Origin: Bolinopsis microptera
Lineage: Eukaryota > Ctenophora > Tentaculata > Lobata > Bolinopsidae
NCBI RefSeq assembly: GCF_026151205.1
Contig: NC_087074.1
Coordinates: 10,015,226 to 10,079,225, forward strand
Direction of reading: 5' to 3'
DNA: 64,000 nucleotides
Numbering within the stretch: position 1 is the first letter of the stretch; the number at the start of each line of letters is the position of its first letter. The position numbers and the translations under genes are program-made. Below are positions 39,901 to 44,757 of this stretch, piece by piece. The notes beneath the pieces are model-generated. The model saw nothing but the letters and a program-made list of their open reading frames with translations. It ran no database searches and was not told the origin of the DNA.

Positions 39901-40379
39901 TTGAACTAAAAATAAATCTGCTGAACGACTTCCGATGAGTCTTAATGCCTGGAAAACTCCTGCCGGAGGCGGCGGCCTTCGGCCGCCGCCTCCGGCCGGA
40001 GTGCACGCTTCGCGTGCACAAAAGAGGCTTGTAACGTGTACCAAAGGGGGTATAATAGTAAAAGGGGTATAATAGTAAATGGGGAACATAGTATTCCCAC
40101 AATAAATGCAACGGTCGTGCTTGCCAGCACTGTGATATAGTATGTATTCTGCTTCAACCTCTAAAATATTTAATTGCTGTCAGTTGTCACACCCCTTTTG
40201 TCCCGCCGCAGCTCTACAAAATCTTTCCTTCACTCTTACCTTCGCTATTTAATGTTTAAACTCTAACCATTTCCCTTTTGCAGCTGATGCACAAGATCTC
40301 CTACATGAGCAAGAAACGCAGACGTAGGAAGAGAGACGCTGGATTCTCCGAGTATGACATCATGTTGAGGGGAGACTGA
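6902..40379 (+). CDS. Large secreted multidomain protein: signal peptide-TSP1-4xTG1-TSP1-2xIg-FS/Kazal-Ig-VWD-C8-RGD tail
   Basis: Exons, hand-built: 6902-6960, 10979-11115, 14698-14910, 21731-21846, 23856-23955, 27033-27212, 27417-27517, 27935-28218, 29140-29387, 29564-29721, 30484-30604, 30789-30916, 31065-31140, 31421-31584, 31789-31900, 32526-32628, 32826-32952, 33182-33332, 33472-33637, 35512-35690 (or 35712), 35851-36000, 36541-36716, 40284-40379. All phases agree except at the 35512/35851 junction. Length is about 1,114 residues. Rough positions: signal peptide 1-16, TSP1 20-64, four thyroglobulin type 1 repeats 67-315, Asn-Gly linker about 330-350, TSP1 about 425-478, Ig 481-572, Ig 573-655, follistatin/Kazal-like about 658-732, Ig 733-809, VWD about 818-975, C8 about 988-1083, basic tail to 1114. 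All modules are extracellular by family. Likely an extracellular matrix, mucus or adhesion protein; the exact function and any named orthologue are unknown. Confidence 0.8.
7137..7797. repeat. 34-bp minisatellite, about 19 copies, in intron 1
   Basis: Unit CCCTRCTAGGCCACTAGACC followed by ACGTATGTAGTCTG. Copies are almost identical; the main polymorphism is TACT versus TGCT. Very low divergence suggests recent expansion. Confidence 0.97.
7800..10978. other. Rest of intron 1; no gene seen
   Basis: AT-rich sequence without recognisable exons. It contains a G homopolymer near 9604-9617. Open frames here have no domain features. Confidence 0.5.
10979..11115 (+). CDS. Exon 2: TSP1 domain
   Basis: Acceptor TTTTTACAG. 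Reads SYGDWTEWSGCENC, QTRARTC, HLCGFKEESETRQCLEC: the W.EW..C, R.R.C and CxxC pattern of a thrombospondin type 1 repeat, encoded in a single exon. Phase 2 in, phase 1 out. The donor region is duplicated 42 bp downstream. Confidence 0.85.
11101..11167 (+). repeat. 42-bp duplication of the exon 2 donor site
   Basis: GCGAGCTTGACCCAG|GTGAGCAG at 11101 recurs as GCGAGCTTGGTCTAG|GTTAGCAG at 11143. The spacing is 42 bp and both copies keep an AG|GT boundary. Confidence 0.75.
11170..14697. other. Intron 2; repeats only
   Basis: No further exon was seen. It includes a short CTCCT/CT-rich tract near 12232-12290 and a 34-bp minisatellite. A B-box-like GGTTCGAACACT at 12717 has no cloverleaf around it. 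Confidence 0.5.
12736..12960. repeat. 34-bp minisatellite, about 6.5 copies
   Basis: Unit TAACTCCTGTAATCTGGATC followed by TCAACTAAATACCT, near-identical copies. It has the same period as the intron 1 minisatellite but an unrelated sequence. Confidence 0.95.
14698..14910 (+). CDS. Exon 3: thyroglobulin type 1 repeat 1
   Basis: Reads SMTECQKM...GYRVECTDEGLFAPRQCD, then EKCWCAE and ends GPYNCKK. This is the canonical TG1 layout with the CWC motif and the Q-C pair; such domains can inhibit cysteine proteases or act as structural modules. GC content is clearly higher than the surrounding intron. Phase 1 in, phase 1 out; donor AAGT|GTGAGT. The exon end is the seed of a tandem array. Confidence 0.9.
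14902..15183 (+). repeat. 42-bp tandem array seeded at the exon 3 donor site
   Basis: Unit GCAAGAAGTGTGAGTACTGG plus 22 bp begins in the last nine coding bases of exon 3 and is repeated at 14902, 14944, 14986, 15028, 15070 and 15112, then a degenerate partial copy. Every copy carries the same AAGT|GTGAGT donor. The first unit in the exon frame reads C-E-Y-W-F-N then stop, so skipping the first donor would truncate the protein. Confidence 0.95.
16158..16203. repeat. Perfect 46-bp palindrome
   Basis: Arms GAATGTCGTGGAATATTTGT and their exact reverse complement extend 22 bp each around a GT centre. It could fold as a hairpin in RNA or extrude a cruciform; it may be a small terminal relic of a foldback element. 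Confidence 0.9.
17702..17999. mobile_element. Inverted-repeat (hairpin) MITE-like element
   Basis: Left arm starting TTTTCTTGGGTAAATTTCTA and right arm ending in its complement (ACCCAAGAAAAC) are inverted over about 120-140 bp, including GTGACAGCATCGTATTCATG, with a short loop around 17850-17880. The left arm carries an extra duplicated GGCTTTTATCAGGAAA unit. No clear target duplication. Confidence 0.8.
18813..19448 (-). CDS. Nested single-exon multi-pass membrane protein, possibly a divergent or truncated 7TM receptor
   Basis: A 211-codon frame antisense within intron 3. It has about five hydrophobic helices: residues roughly 6-30, 48-72, 93-118, 134-158 and 170-195. The end of helix 1 (ALISFDTVIVAMQY) resembles the DRY region of rhodopsin-like receptors, but with DTV instead of DRY, and no NPxxY is seen in the last helix. 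On this reading helices 1-2 of a seven-helix protein are missing. The frame stays open upstream of the ATG through a 14-base C run (G run on the plus strand), so the true start could be further upstream or the copy truncated. Transporter-like membrane proteins are an alternative. Neighbour: host gene on the opposite strand. Confidence 0.5.
   Translation of the reverse strand: MSFRWWEIALNIVGILSSVALISFDTVIVAMQYSNIHCPLWTILNESSKLIKGLVITICVLFTGCFAAAIIHGQMNRRKGFSIPLSKETVIDDAVSMAPFIIVCCIVAGIYLATWIRFWYQTGEIRVAGMVKREFKLVSMLVFSDIIGAASFAVFSVNLATLDKTNISRSVYIWFFSGTFVPQTASMVVACYMLISERGIRENVAGRCCRG
21731..21846 (+). CDS. Exon 4: thyroglobulin type 1 repeat 2, first half
   Basis: Reads EMPRCEALDHVGKLNVV, then DYMPQCDEDGNFLPQQQQ: TG1 N-terminal Cys, the PQCDEDG turn. 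Acceptor ATTTCAG, donor CAACAG|GTCAGT, phase 1 in, 0 out. The donor lies at the head of a 43-bp tandem array. Confidence 0.85.
21831..22130 (+). repeat. 43-bp tandem array carrying repeated exon 4 donor sites
   Basis: Unit ACCCCAACAACAACAGGTCA plus 23 bp starts in the last 16 coding bases of exon 4 (21831) and recurs at 21874, 21917, 21960 and beyond, with a shortened ACCCAACAACAG variant and a GGTCACTGGTCAG insertion. About seven copies, nearly all with CAG|GTCAGT. Using the second donor adds 43 nt and shifts the frame; using the fourth would add 129 nt and keep phase. Confidence 0.95.
22569..23122 (+). mobile_element. Hairpin-ended element, internally deleted copy (family A)
   Basis: A near-perfect inverted repeat (22569-22897) starting ATTTGACCAAAACCCATAAT is followed by about 150 bp shared with the copies at 38.06 kb and 51.7 kb (AAGGAGGTAATTTCAACGATTTCG), and ends GTCATGCTTGCCAGCATTGT. 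The 1.4 kb middle of the long copies is missing. GTCATGACCG is triplicated near the end. Confidence 0.8.
23733..23792. repeat. Two poly-C tracts just upstream of exon 5
   Basis: C runs of about 17-19 bases flank a CTCCAGTCCCC motif, 60-120 bp before the exon 5 acceptor. They may extend the pyrimidine tract or be G-quadruplex-forming on the minus strand. Confidence 0.8.
23856..23955 (+). CDS. Exon 5: thyroglobulin type 1 repeat 2, second half
   Basis: Reads MVDDTGIQWCVYKDGLEIP ... AIACDP. The usual CWCV is QWCV here, so the first Cys of the motif is absent. Acceptor TTGTTACAG, donor CCCAG|GTAATT, phase 0 in, 1 out. Confidence 0.85.
24949..26446. mobile_element. 1.5 kb TIR element with TA target site (Tc1/mariner-like ends), intron 5
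   Basis: Left end TATGGACACGTTTATTGAAG and right end AACGTGTCCATA form imperfect inverted repeats of about 40 bp (shared ATTTTTACCAATA inner part), flanked by TA on both sides. Inside, variants of AAACTTTGTCACAT recur about eight times (25019, 25088, 25471, 25660, 25832, 25935, 25981, 26130). No transposase frame seen, so non-autonomous. The superfamily is inferred only from the TA flank. Confidence 0.6.
27033..27212 (+). CDS. Exon 6: thyroglobulin type 1 repeat 3
   Basis: Reads TKLTKCQATGGHECTENGDF, then QCEYTQEGQVCKCVYSNG and ends VPHCNA. TG1 pattern with CKCV in place of CWCV. Acceptor CCCCTTAG, donor GCTT|GTGAGT, phase 1 in and out. Confidence 0.85.
27417..27517 (+). CDS. Exon 7: thyroglobulin type 1 repeat 4, first half
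   Basis: Reads YPYLSLTKCQAMSLMSPTVT, then CLPSGEYAPEHCSK. Split TG1 domain with the same intron position as repeat 2, which suggests repeats 2 and 4 share origin by internal duplication. Phase 1 in, 0 out. Confidence 0.85.
27935..28218 (+). CDS. Exon 8: TG1 repeat 4 second half and Asn-Gly linker
   Basis: Begins DVCYCVYSDGSIVSGTGTPV (CYCV variant of the TG1 motif), closes with TSCEDL, then a run of Asn-Gly dipeptides coded by a GGTAAC/GGCAAC hexamer repeat (about 28034-28098), then a Ser/Thr/Pro-rich linker. Acceptor after a C-rich tract, donor ATC|GTAAGT, phase 0 in, 2 out. Confidence 0.85.
29140..29387 (+). CDS. Exon 9: linker and second TSP1 domain
   Basis: After a 30-residue linker it reads EQWSDWSECSKECGGGNMQR, SRVCPKK, GACGGPD and ECNNIRC: W..W..CS..CGGG...R.R.C, a canonical TSP1 with possible C-mannosylation (WxxW) sites. 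Acceptor CAACGTAG, donor GCAG|GTAAGA, phase 2 in, 1 out. Confidence 0.9.
29564..29721 (+). CDS. Exon 10: Ig domain A, first half
   Basis: Reads HVTITCAAIGLPKPYVVIRN: B-strand Cys and the G.P.P motif of I-set Ig domains. Acceptor ATCATGTAG. The alternative upstream acceptor TTTCAG at 29532 gives a stop in this frame, so it was not used. Phase 1 in, 0 out. Confidence 0.85.
30484..30604 (+). CDS. Exon 11: Ig domain A, second half
   Basis: Reads VDGRIVVRYQITPREDTRLR then CIATGED and EIEIVVRP: F-strand Cys and the closing G strand. Phase 0 in, 1 out. The D.G.Y.C motif is degenerate (DTRLRC). Confidence 0.75.
30789..30916 (+). CDS. Exon 12: Ig domain B, first half
   Basis: Reads ALYLGQELTLRCSVVGLPRP then DIRLLRNGATLE, a clear Ig fold start. 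Donor GAG|GTTACC is a weak match to consensus. Phase 1 in, 0 out. Confidence 0.85.
31065..31140 (+). CDS. Exon 13: Ig domain B, second half
   Basis: Reads ELVTVVTPEQDTEYSCVALY, with the D.xYSC F-strand motif. Acceptor CCTCCAG, donor TACG|GTTAGT, phase 0 in, 1 out. Confidence 0.85.
31421..31584 (+). CDS. Exon 14: Ig B end and follistatin-like start
   Basis: Completes Ig B (SEPLTVVVVDP), then CVGVQCQDHALCVVEDDGNT and TCTCKTC: the small EGF-like first part of a follistatin module. Phase 1 in, 0 out; donor CCG|GTGGGT. Confidence 0.8.
31789..31900 (+). CDS. Exon 15: Kazal-like part of the follistatin module
   Basis: Reads VCANDCVTYLNKCDMESSSC, then a short stretch and FDGPCSV. The C..D.VTY.N.C...C...GPC order is the Kazal signature; such domains inhibit serine proteases or bind growth factors. 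Acceptor ACCCAG, donor ATAG|GTTTGT, phase 0 in, 1 out. Confidence 0.8.
32046..32445. mobile_element. 400-bp foldback element with 8-bp target duplication, in an intron
   Basis: Inverted termini GGTTCTTTTGCGATAGTCAA continuing AACGCG, with the whole interior made of GCGCTAGTTGTCGC/GCGCTGGAT-type palindromic subrepeats. Flanked by the direct repeat GCAAAACC (32038-32045 and 32446-32453). No coding capacity. The 8-bp duplication suggests mobilisation by an hAT- or P-type transposase (inference). Confidence 0.9.
32526..32628 (+). CDS. Exon 16: Ig domain C, first half
   Basis: Reads EAPEVTGTCPESEILEGNDI, then MLECSATGMWETAV. Donor TG|GTTAGT splits a Trp codon completed by the next exon. Phase 1 in, 2 out. 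Confidence 0.85.
32826..32952 (+). CDS. Exon 17: Ig domain C, second half
   Basis: Reads TKGGQVVGRGTRLRLSGVST then TDSGLYTCSVSGCGG, a textbook D.G.Y.C F strand. Donor CCAG|GTATGT is duplicated 41 bp downstream (GTTACCTGCCAGGTATGTGG at 32941 and again at 32982). Phase 2 in, 0 out. Confidence 0.9.
33182..33332 (+). CDS. Exon 18: VWD domain start
   Basis: Reads TCMQYGAGHFHQFSGAKFNY, then PGICHYVLAMDCVYGSFYIY. The HF..F.G..F.Y.G.C.YVLA.DC pattern is the VWD N-terminus (HxxxFDG-like with a changed Asp). Phase 0 in, 1 out. Confidence 0.9.
33472..33637 (+). CDS. Exon 19: VWD domain middle
   Basis: Reads ASSVTVYVGWDAVVLLRGFD and continues to LFYQNF; a beta-rich central VWD segment. Phase 1 in, phase 2 out, donor TTCAG|GTTTGT. 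The following 1.9 kb intron holds the SIX gene on the other strand. Confidence 0.85.
33893..33898 (-). terminator. Candidate poly(A) signal ATTAAA of the SIX-like gene
   Basis: TTTAAT on the plus strand, 35 bases downstream of the minus-strand stop codon. Variant hexamer; not confirmed. Confidence 0.4.
33933..34865 (-). CDS. Divergent SIX-class homeobox transcription factor, intronless, nested antisense
   Basis: 310 codons, no introns. The C-terminal 52 residues (about 259-310) are a homeodomain: TGLTAKQIRNFFKNKRSR matches helix 3 of SIX proteins (TGLTxTQVxNWFKNRRQR) but has Phe for the near-invariant Trp, keeps the key Asn, and the protein stops two residues later. Before it, about 193-252, ALQKMWFNAVYEIHIKTKNL and LTPAVKYRLRKQNPIPASIS align with the second half of the SIX domain (LQQLWxxAHYxEAE...KYRxRxxxPxPxxI). 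The first half of the SIX domain is not recognisable; instead the N-terminus is proline-rich (FNIPPPPPLAPL). Nuclear DNA-binding role inferred. It lies wholly within the intron between exons 19 and 20 of the VWD gene. A retrogene origin or a lineage-specific SIX paralogue are both possible. Confidence 0.85.
   Translation of the reverse strand: MDQLFLNSGPLPLHFNIPPPPPLAPLSPIKMNSANWSLPPSFCFPPMLPFPIQCEELYTGYTAHPALEDSLSAYLPFNRSVKFDISRLDTSKSQLDSSCSSVLNLTAVKQELLEPLDDNQELTSQPIPQFTPEPIPNPVREPVLKPSSPNPYTKPASTQRRRKSSNDQVPVVPDPSPDYKVADCLSTSEQWDDLLNYITTSSFSTSEHAALQKMWFNAVYEIHIKTKNLKKHLTPAVKYRLRKQNPIPASISSVQPSTNNYFTAEAKNLMESVFNVNKRPDPETVQMLSQQTGLTAKQIRNFFKNKRSRS
34866..35511. promoter_or_regulatory. Likely upstream region of the SIX-like gene (minus) within the host intron
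   Basis: About 650 bp between the SIX start codon and exon 20. It contains repeated TGTGAGCC/GTGATC motifs near 35083-35125. No TATA or initiator could be assigned with confidence; promoter role is inferred from position. Confidence 0.35.
35512..35712 (+). CDS. Exon 20: VWD domain end with CGLCG motif
   Basis: Reads VMYLTHPATNFTLGWDGLTV, then GRLCGLCGDVGVEYNEVEDP. CGLCG is the conserved VWD motif linked in mucins and VWF to disulfide assembly. The strongest donor (GACAG|GTTAGT at 35713) leaves phase 2, which is out of frame with exon 21; weaker donors at 35691 (CATG|GTGCCA) or 35697 (GCCA|GTTACG) restore frame. Confidence 0.85.
35851..36000 (+). CDS. Exon 21: VWD-C8 connection and C8 start
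   Basis: In the open frame it reads SSRYDRCNIADVPVQTWADQ, then YAACYEALYSEQLSKCH. Only this frame is open across the exon and it continues in phase with exon 22 (donor CATG|GTAAGA). The acceptor ATGCACAG leaves two bases before the first full codon, so it needs a phase-1 donor. Confidence 0.75.
36541..36716 (+). CDS. Exon 22: C8 domain
   Basis: Reads VDEYLDACIYDACGVKWLNN, then MCNVLSAYSIACENMGVSMS and TVCPRE. The DACIYDAC...C..L..Y...C pattern is the C8 domain that follows VWD in mucin-type proteins. Phase 1 in, 0 out. A TIL domain, the usual next module, is not found. Confidence 0.9.
36737..37165. repeat. 12-bp minisatellite, about 35 degenerate copies, starting just after the exon 22 donor
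   Basis: Unit TTAGTTACCAAC with TTTCC and TCACC variants, becoming more degenerate downstream. It begins about 20 bp after the 5' splice site. Each unit carries CTTAG, an acceptor-like motif. Confidence 0.95.
37170..38055. other. Intron 22 segment, nothing recognised
   Basis: AT-rich intron with no exon, repeat or transposon end that I could identify. Confidence 0.5.
38057..40138 (+). mobile_element. Long hairpin-ended element (family A), 2.1 kb copy in intron 22
   Basis: Starts with an inverted-repeat head (38057-38567; ACCAAAACCCATAATCATGG and its complement) with a 170-bp spacer, followed by a 1.5 kb body, and ends GTCGTGCTTGCCAGCACTGT. The body is the reverse complement of 49.8-51.7 kb. 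A GC-rich palindromic block (GGCGGCGGCCTTCGGCCGCC) lies near 39967-40010. Open frames in the body have no recognisable domain. Type of transposition unknown. Confidence 0.8.
40284..40379 (+). CDS. Exon 23: polybasic C-terminal tail ending in RGD
   Basis: Acceptor TTTTGCAG, phase 0. Reads LMHKISYMSKKRRRRKRDAG then FSEYDIMLRGD and TGA. RRRRKR|D is a strong furin-type site; cleavage would free a 14-residue peptide ending in Arg-Gly-Asp, the classic integrin-binding tripeptide. Both functions are predictions. Confidence 0.75.
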   Translation: MMHKISYMSKKRRRRKRDAGFSEYDIMLRGD

Positions 40380-40600
40380 GAACAAGATGGAAAATAGACT
40401 ACTGGTGACACGACACGCAACTTCCCTTCTTACACCACGCTATTCTAGTCACGTGACTCGCGAGCGATGTGTCACGTGTGTGAGGTCACGTGATTCGCGA
40501 ATGACGTCACGAGATTACAAACGCGTTTGAGCGCTGAACACTGAACAGTCTGCTGAGTACGGCCTCATAATAATAATTAAATAATATAATGATGTAAAAA
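40380..40600 (+). promoter_or_regulatory. 3' UTR with repeated CACGTG motifs
   Basis: Three GTCACGTG copies (40447-40498) and an ATGACGTCAC near 40501, two of them with matching ACTCGCGA/ATTCGCGA tails. These resemble E-box and CRE sites, so this could be transcript tail or a regulatory element overlapping it. A candidate ATTAAA follows at 40576. Confidence 0.4.
40576..40581 (+). terminator. Candidate poly(A) signal ATTAAA of the large gene
   Basis: About 200 bases after the TGA at 40377-40379, in a run of AATAAT/AATATAAT. No canonical AATAAA is nearer. Confidence 0.4.
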
Positions 40601-43600
40601 TATGTGTAGGTTTAAAACCTTTGATTTATTATTTGTTTTATTTGATATAATGCCGGGACCATGACATGTTTTACATGTTTTACATGTTTTGTGTATTTGT
40701 TAGGTCAACTTTAGGGTACTCGGCTCTTATATCTTCAACAGAGGAAAACCCAGTGCCTAAACTGAACTGCTAGCTTATAAATGTTAATTGATAACTTGAT
40801 CCAGAGTCGAGGACCCTTATTTTATTGAAAATTGAAAATTTTAATAATTCGTAGGAGCTGTGTAAGCAGTAAATTATTTTAGAATTATTGATTATTGAAA
40901 TGCTCCACGACTAGGAAGAATATTATATCAGATGCCTTAGCTTTAAGATGATCATTCGAGAACGAGACCATGCATTAAGGAAAATATGCTTTTACTTTTA
41001 ATTTATTGAGAGTTCCCCCAGAATCATTTGTCTATATCTGGCTAATTTCTAACGAAATGGGTCGGCTTTATACCTATAGTTTTAATAATCAACCACCCAG
41101 CGAAACCGACCATAATTGATCCTCCCTTTACCTTCCTTGCAGTTTGGTACTTTTAACTCTACCATCACTTGATTTGTAGTGACGATATTCAGGGATGGCA
41201 GTGAGCCTGGACAACAGGAAACTCTACTTAGAGTCCTCCATTTGCCTCATTAGCTCATTATGCGTCTATATCAATTATGGACGCAATTGCCCAGCGCAAA
41301 GATCGATTAAGTAGAAATTGTTGTCTTATTCAAGTAGATGTATGTCCGTATCTATTTAGTAAGCGTGAGGGAGCCCGATCGTGCGGGCATTTCAATTTAT
41401 ATCGTGCCCAAGTTAATAGTGTGTATTTACTTTTAACGGAATTCTTAATAATATTTTGTTGATAGTAATAATAATTATTCGGGCTGGGTTCTAATGTTCT
41501 TAAATTCTTCTTTTACTGTTTATTTCATCGTTTTACAATCAGACGGGTTGTTTGTGGTGCGGAAAGAGGTTGTTTTTGGTAAAATTTCTACATTTTTATA
41601 CCGTATTTGTGTAGGTATCGTGTCCTCGATTGCAATTGTAAATGCTCAGATAAAGAGACATTTTCAATTCAGCCTTGTTTCATGTGTACTTGTTTCATGT
41701 GTGGTCACAATGTGTCCTTAGATCTATTAGTAGTCTCCATGCCTAAATTTATCTTCATTGTATTTTAATTAAATGTAGTCACAGTGTATGTTATCAACGG
41801 TTCACGCGGTCTATCATTTATCAACAGCGTTGAAAATGTTGGCTATTTTCTAAAAAGGATCAACGGGAAGAATAATTAGGATTAAATTCAGCCTTATATT
41901 CTTTAGGACTAGTAGTTATAATGTTAAATCACATTTAACTATAATGTTTTTTATAATCTTTTAAAACGGTCAGTAGAAGGACCGTGTTATTGGTACTCCG
42001 TGTTTTAGAGAACTCAATATATCCAAGATTCGGAAAAAAGTAAAATGCTTGCTGTTAGGTGTATCCTCAATATTCTTGCCATTTGTAAATGTAAATATCA
42101 TCCACCGTGTATACTAACTGTTTTATTTTCTAACACGCTTTGCAATTTCTTGTGTTTCACTTCAATTTTTATCTGTTTATTGATGTCCTAAAATTATGTC
42201 CGACAGGTAAAACATAAATTGAACATAATTTCAGAGCTGAGATGTAAGATGCATTTTTTAGATGAAACTTTTACAAAAATAATGATTCCTGAGTCCTGAC
42301 GTTAAAAATAAACTGGCTGAACGAGGTTTACTCATTTCATAGAAACTCAAATATTTCCTACCAAAATATTTACCATAATTATATGACTAGACATGACACG
42401 ATAACACGCTAAAACGATTTCAATAACTTTGCTTCCTTAACCATTATCAATCGTTAAGCATTAAGGGTGTGAAATTAAACTGTGCCTTCTAAGATTGTCC
42501 CAAAATTTATAACACTTCGCTATATCTAGAATTTCATTAACGTTAAGTTAATGATAGTTGTCAATACCTGGGGTATTCATACTCAAGGTGGTAAATAATT
42601 CATTATAGACCTTTCAAGTAAAACATATGACAAGGTTCTATCGTGAATGATAACGATGGTAGAACTGGAATGTTTTCATGGATTTTTATTTAAGAGTCTT
42701 TAAATTGTGGCCGGTCAGACATCTTTCATCCTTGGTATTCTATTCGTGTAGTATTTTTAACGACGTTGGATCATTTGTACAGAGTAGCATTACTGATAGC
42801 CCTTGATTCACGATGTCAATCCTTCGCAGCTCGGTGAGGCACAGTGGTGCATCTCGCCGATCTACCGTGGTTGCGAGAAGAATTATTTGATGCGCGACCC
42901 AGTAGTGCATCCCAGTAGTGCATCGCGCTACAATGATAGCCCTCTCTGGCCATTTGATTATTAGGATGAAGTATGAACTTTTGATCGTGGCATCAATAAT
43001 TGTGGGTACCAAATTTCTCCACAATTGATCCCGTATACTATTTAGTATTTGCCCATCGTTAACTTTAAGTCTTAGCTTTATTTTTAAGGACGTTTTCCTC
43101 GATGATTGATTGAAATCCCCTCGTAAACAACGACTTTGTCAATATACTTTTACGCCAAGTCTGCTATGATATTAATATTCTTGCAATACAAATGTGAAAT
43201 CCACCTTTGTACGATTATCAGTCGCTCAATCATTGTATTAATATTGGCTGGTTATAATTATATTACGTTGTATTAAAAGTTCTGTCTCATTTAGGTCGAA
43301 CCATTTCTCAATTTAAGCCCAAAGATCAAAGCTTAACTAAATAAATAATTCGTCTTTAAGTACTTTAAGTGGATTAATACGATGTCTACCCATCCTATAC
43401 CAGGTGAAATATTCGCACTAATGCTATCAGCAACAATCCAAATTGCATTCTGACGGAGTAAGACAATATCCTATTCAGTGCAACTATAGGAGGGCGCCTG
43501 ATGACGCTTTGTTTGCTAATGCCCGAATAGTTGACCGGGTTCTTGTCCATTTCAGATTACCTGGCTTGGTAGATATAATTCAAAGCTTGGTTTTGCTACT

Positions 43601-43825
43601 TGCAAGTCCAGGGAGTGAAAATAGCATTTACTGCAGATAGAAGTATTTGCAGTGCATGAATCTAGAATCTTACTGCAATTACTGAGCAGCTGCAGATTAG
43701 ATATCATTTTGGCTATCAGTATTAGCAAAATTTACTTAGCTGGCTAGTCTATAGAGTATTGCTCGTCCTCTCACGAATATGCGAGAGCCGCACCCGAGTT
43801 TGATTGAGAAAAAGGGTGCATATAA
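40600..43825. other. Intergenic, no gene recognised
   Basis: A frame at 41277-41462 contains a stretch (EGARSCGHFNLYRAQVNSVY) faintly like retrotransposon RNase H sequences; too short to call. A block at 42800-42930 (CACTACTGGG/GCGATGCACT motifs, reverse orientation) recurs at 59.5-60.2 kb. Otherwise nothing. Confidence 0.4.
42795..42932 (-). repeat. Dispersed repeat, copy 1
   Basis: On the minus strand reads TGTAGCGCGATGCACTACTGG, then a GCGACC/ATCAAATAAT stretch, TTCTCGCAACCACGG and GATTGACATCGTGAATCA. The same block occurs near 59537, 60064 and 60120-60175. Class unknown. Confidence 0.7.
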
Positions 43826-43829
43826 ATAT

Positions 43830-43910
43830 ACCTTATCGGACCTTATTTGGACGGACATCAAATGAACGGACATAATTATGAACGGACATTAATATGAACG
43901 CTAGAAGGCA
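43830..43910. repeat. Terminal fragment of the GGACC TIR family
   Basis: GGACCTTATTTGGACGGACA followed by GAACGGACAT motifs, matching both ends of the element at 46915-47794. Either a solo end or the outer left end of a larger, rearranged composite reaching 47.8 kb. Confidence 0.65.
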
Positions 43911-44381
43911 CTCAAAACCATCAAAAATCCGATTTTTAAAAATTTTTTAAAACGTTTTTTTATTTCAGAAAATGATTTTTAAATCCATTTTTATACATTA
44001 AGTAAGAAAAGCAGTCGTTAAGCAGTAAAAAATGTTAAAAGATGTGTACATGATTAGTGTCTAATATCGCATATCATCTTCATCAGATGGGTTTTCGTGC
44101 ATGAAATAGTTCAACGTTAAAAATTAACCTTTAAAATTAACCAACGTTGGACGTTGGCCTATAAAACGTTTAAGAAATTTTAATTCACAATAAAATTAAA
44201 TACAACGTTAAAGCGCTGTTCAAATTCAATTTTAAACGTTGCTCATATCAATTGGTTTATCTTTTTGGGCGTTCGTGTAATGTTTTTTATCCCAGTTTCA
44301 ACGTCTTTTCAGTTTCAACGAGTCAGCTAGAAACTTGATCTCTATTTCCCGACTTTCATAATGAGCATTAGGCTCACAACC

Positions 44382-44757
44382 GCTCCTACTAAATCGCTCG
44401 CCCAAATTTTAAGAAAATTCTTGTGAAAAGGCCCTTTGGGCATGAAAGTGATCGGAATCGGTGTATTTTTGGACACTGATTCCGAATCACCCCCCATGAC
44501 GTAGGGCTAAAATGCTTTCCTGGAGAGTTATGGGCAAAAAACCGATTTGGTCACGTGACAGGCTAGTAAAATACGAATTCGATTGTTTAGGGCTCGGGTT
44601 AGGGTTAGGGTTGTAGTAAGGGTTATGGTTAGCTTCGGGGTTATGGTTAGGGTTAGGGTTGGGATAAGGGTTTATGTAAAACCGTTTTTTGTACGGCTGA
44701 AAAACCATAAAAACCAAAGTCACGTGAAATTTTTGGGCGAGCGAATTAGTAAGAGCC
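44382..44757. mobile_element. MITE with telomere-like (TTAGGG) core
   Basis: Inverted ends CTAAATCGCTCGCCCAAA and TTTGGGCGAGCGAATTAGT surround a GTCACGTGACAGGC block and an 85-bp run of GGGTTAGGGTTA-like repeats (44591-44670). Related copies lie at 47.85-49.01 kb and 48.87-49.33 kb. No coding capacity. Confidence 0.8.

Noticed and set aside
41277..41462. Frame faintly like retrotransposon RNase H
   Set aside because: Only a short, weak resemblance; not enough to call a pseudogene.
44487..44723. Asn-Pro-rich minus-strand frame
   Set aside because: Translation of the telomere-like repeat core of a MITE.
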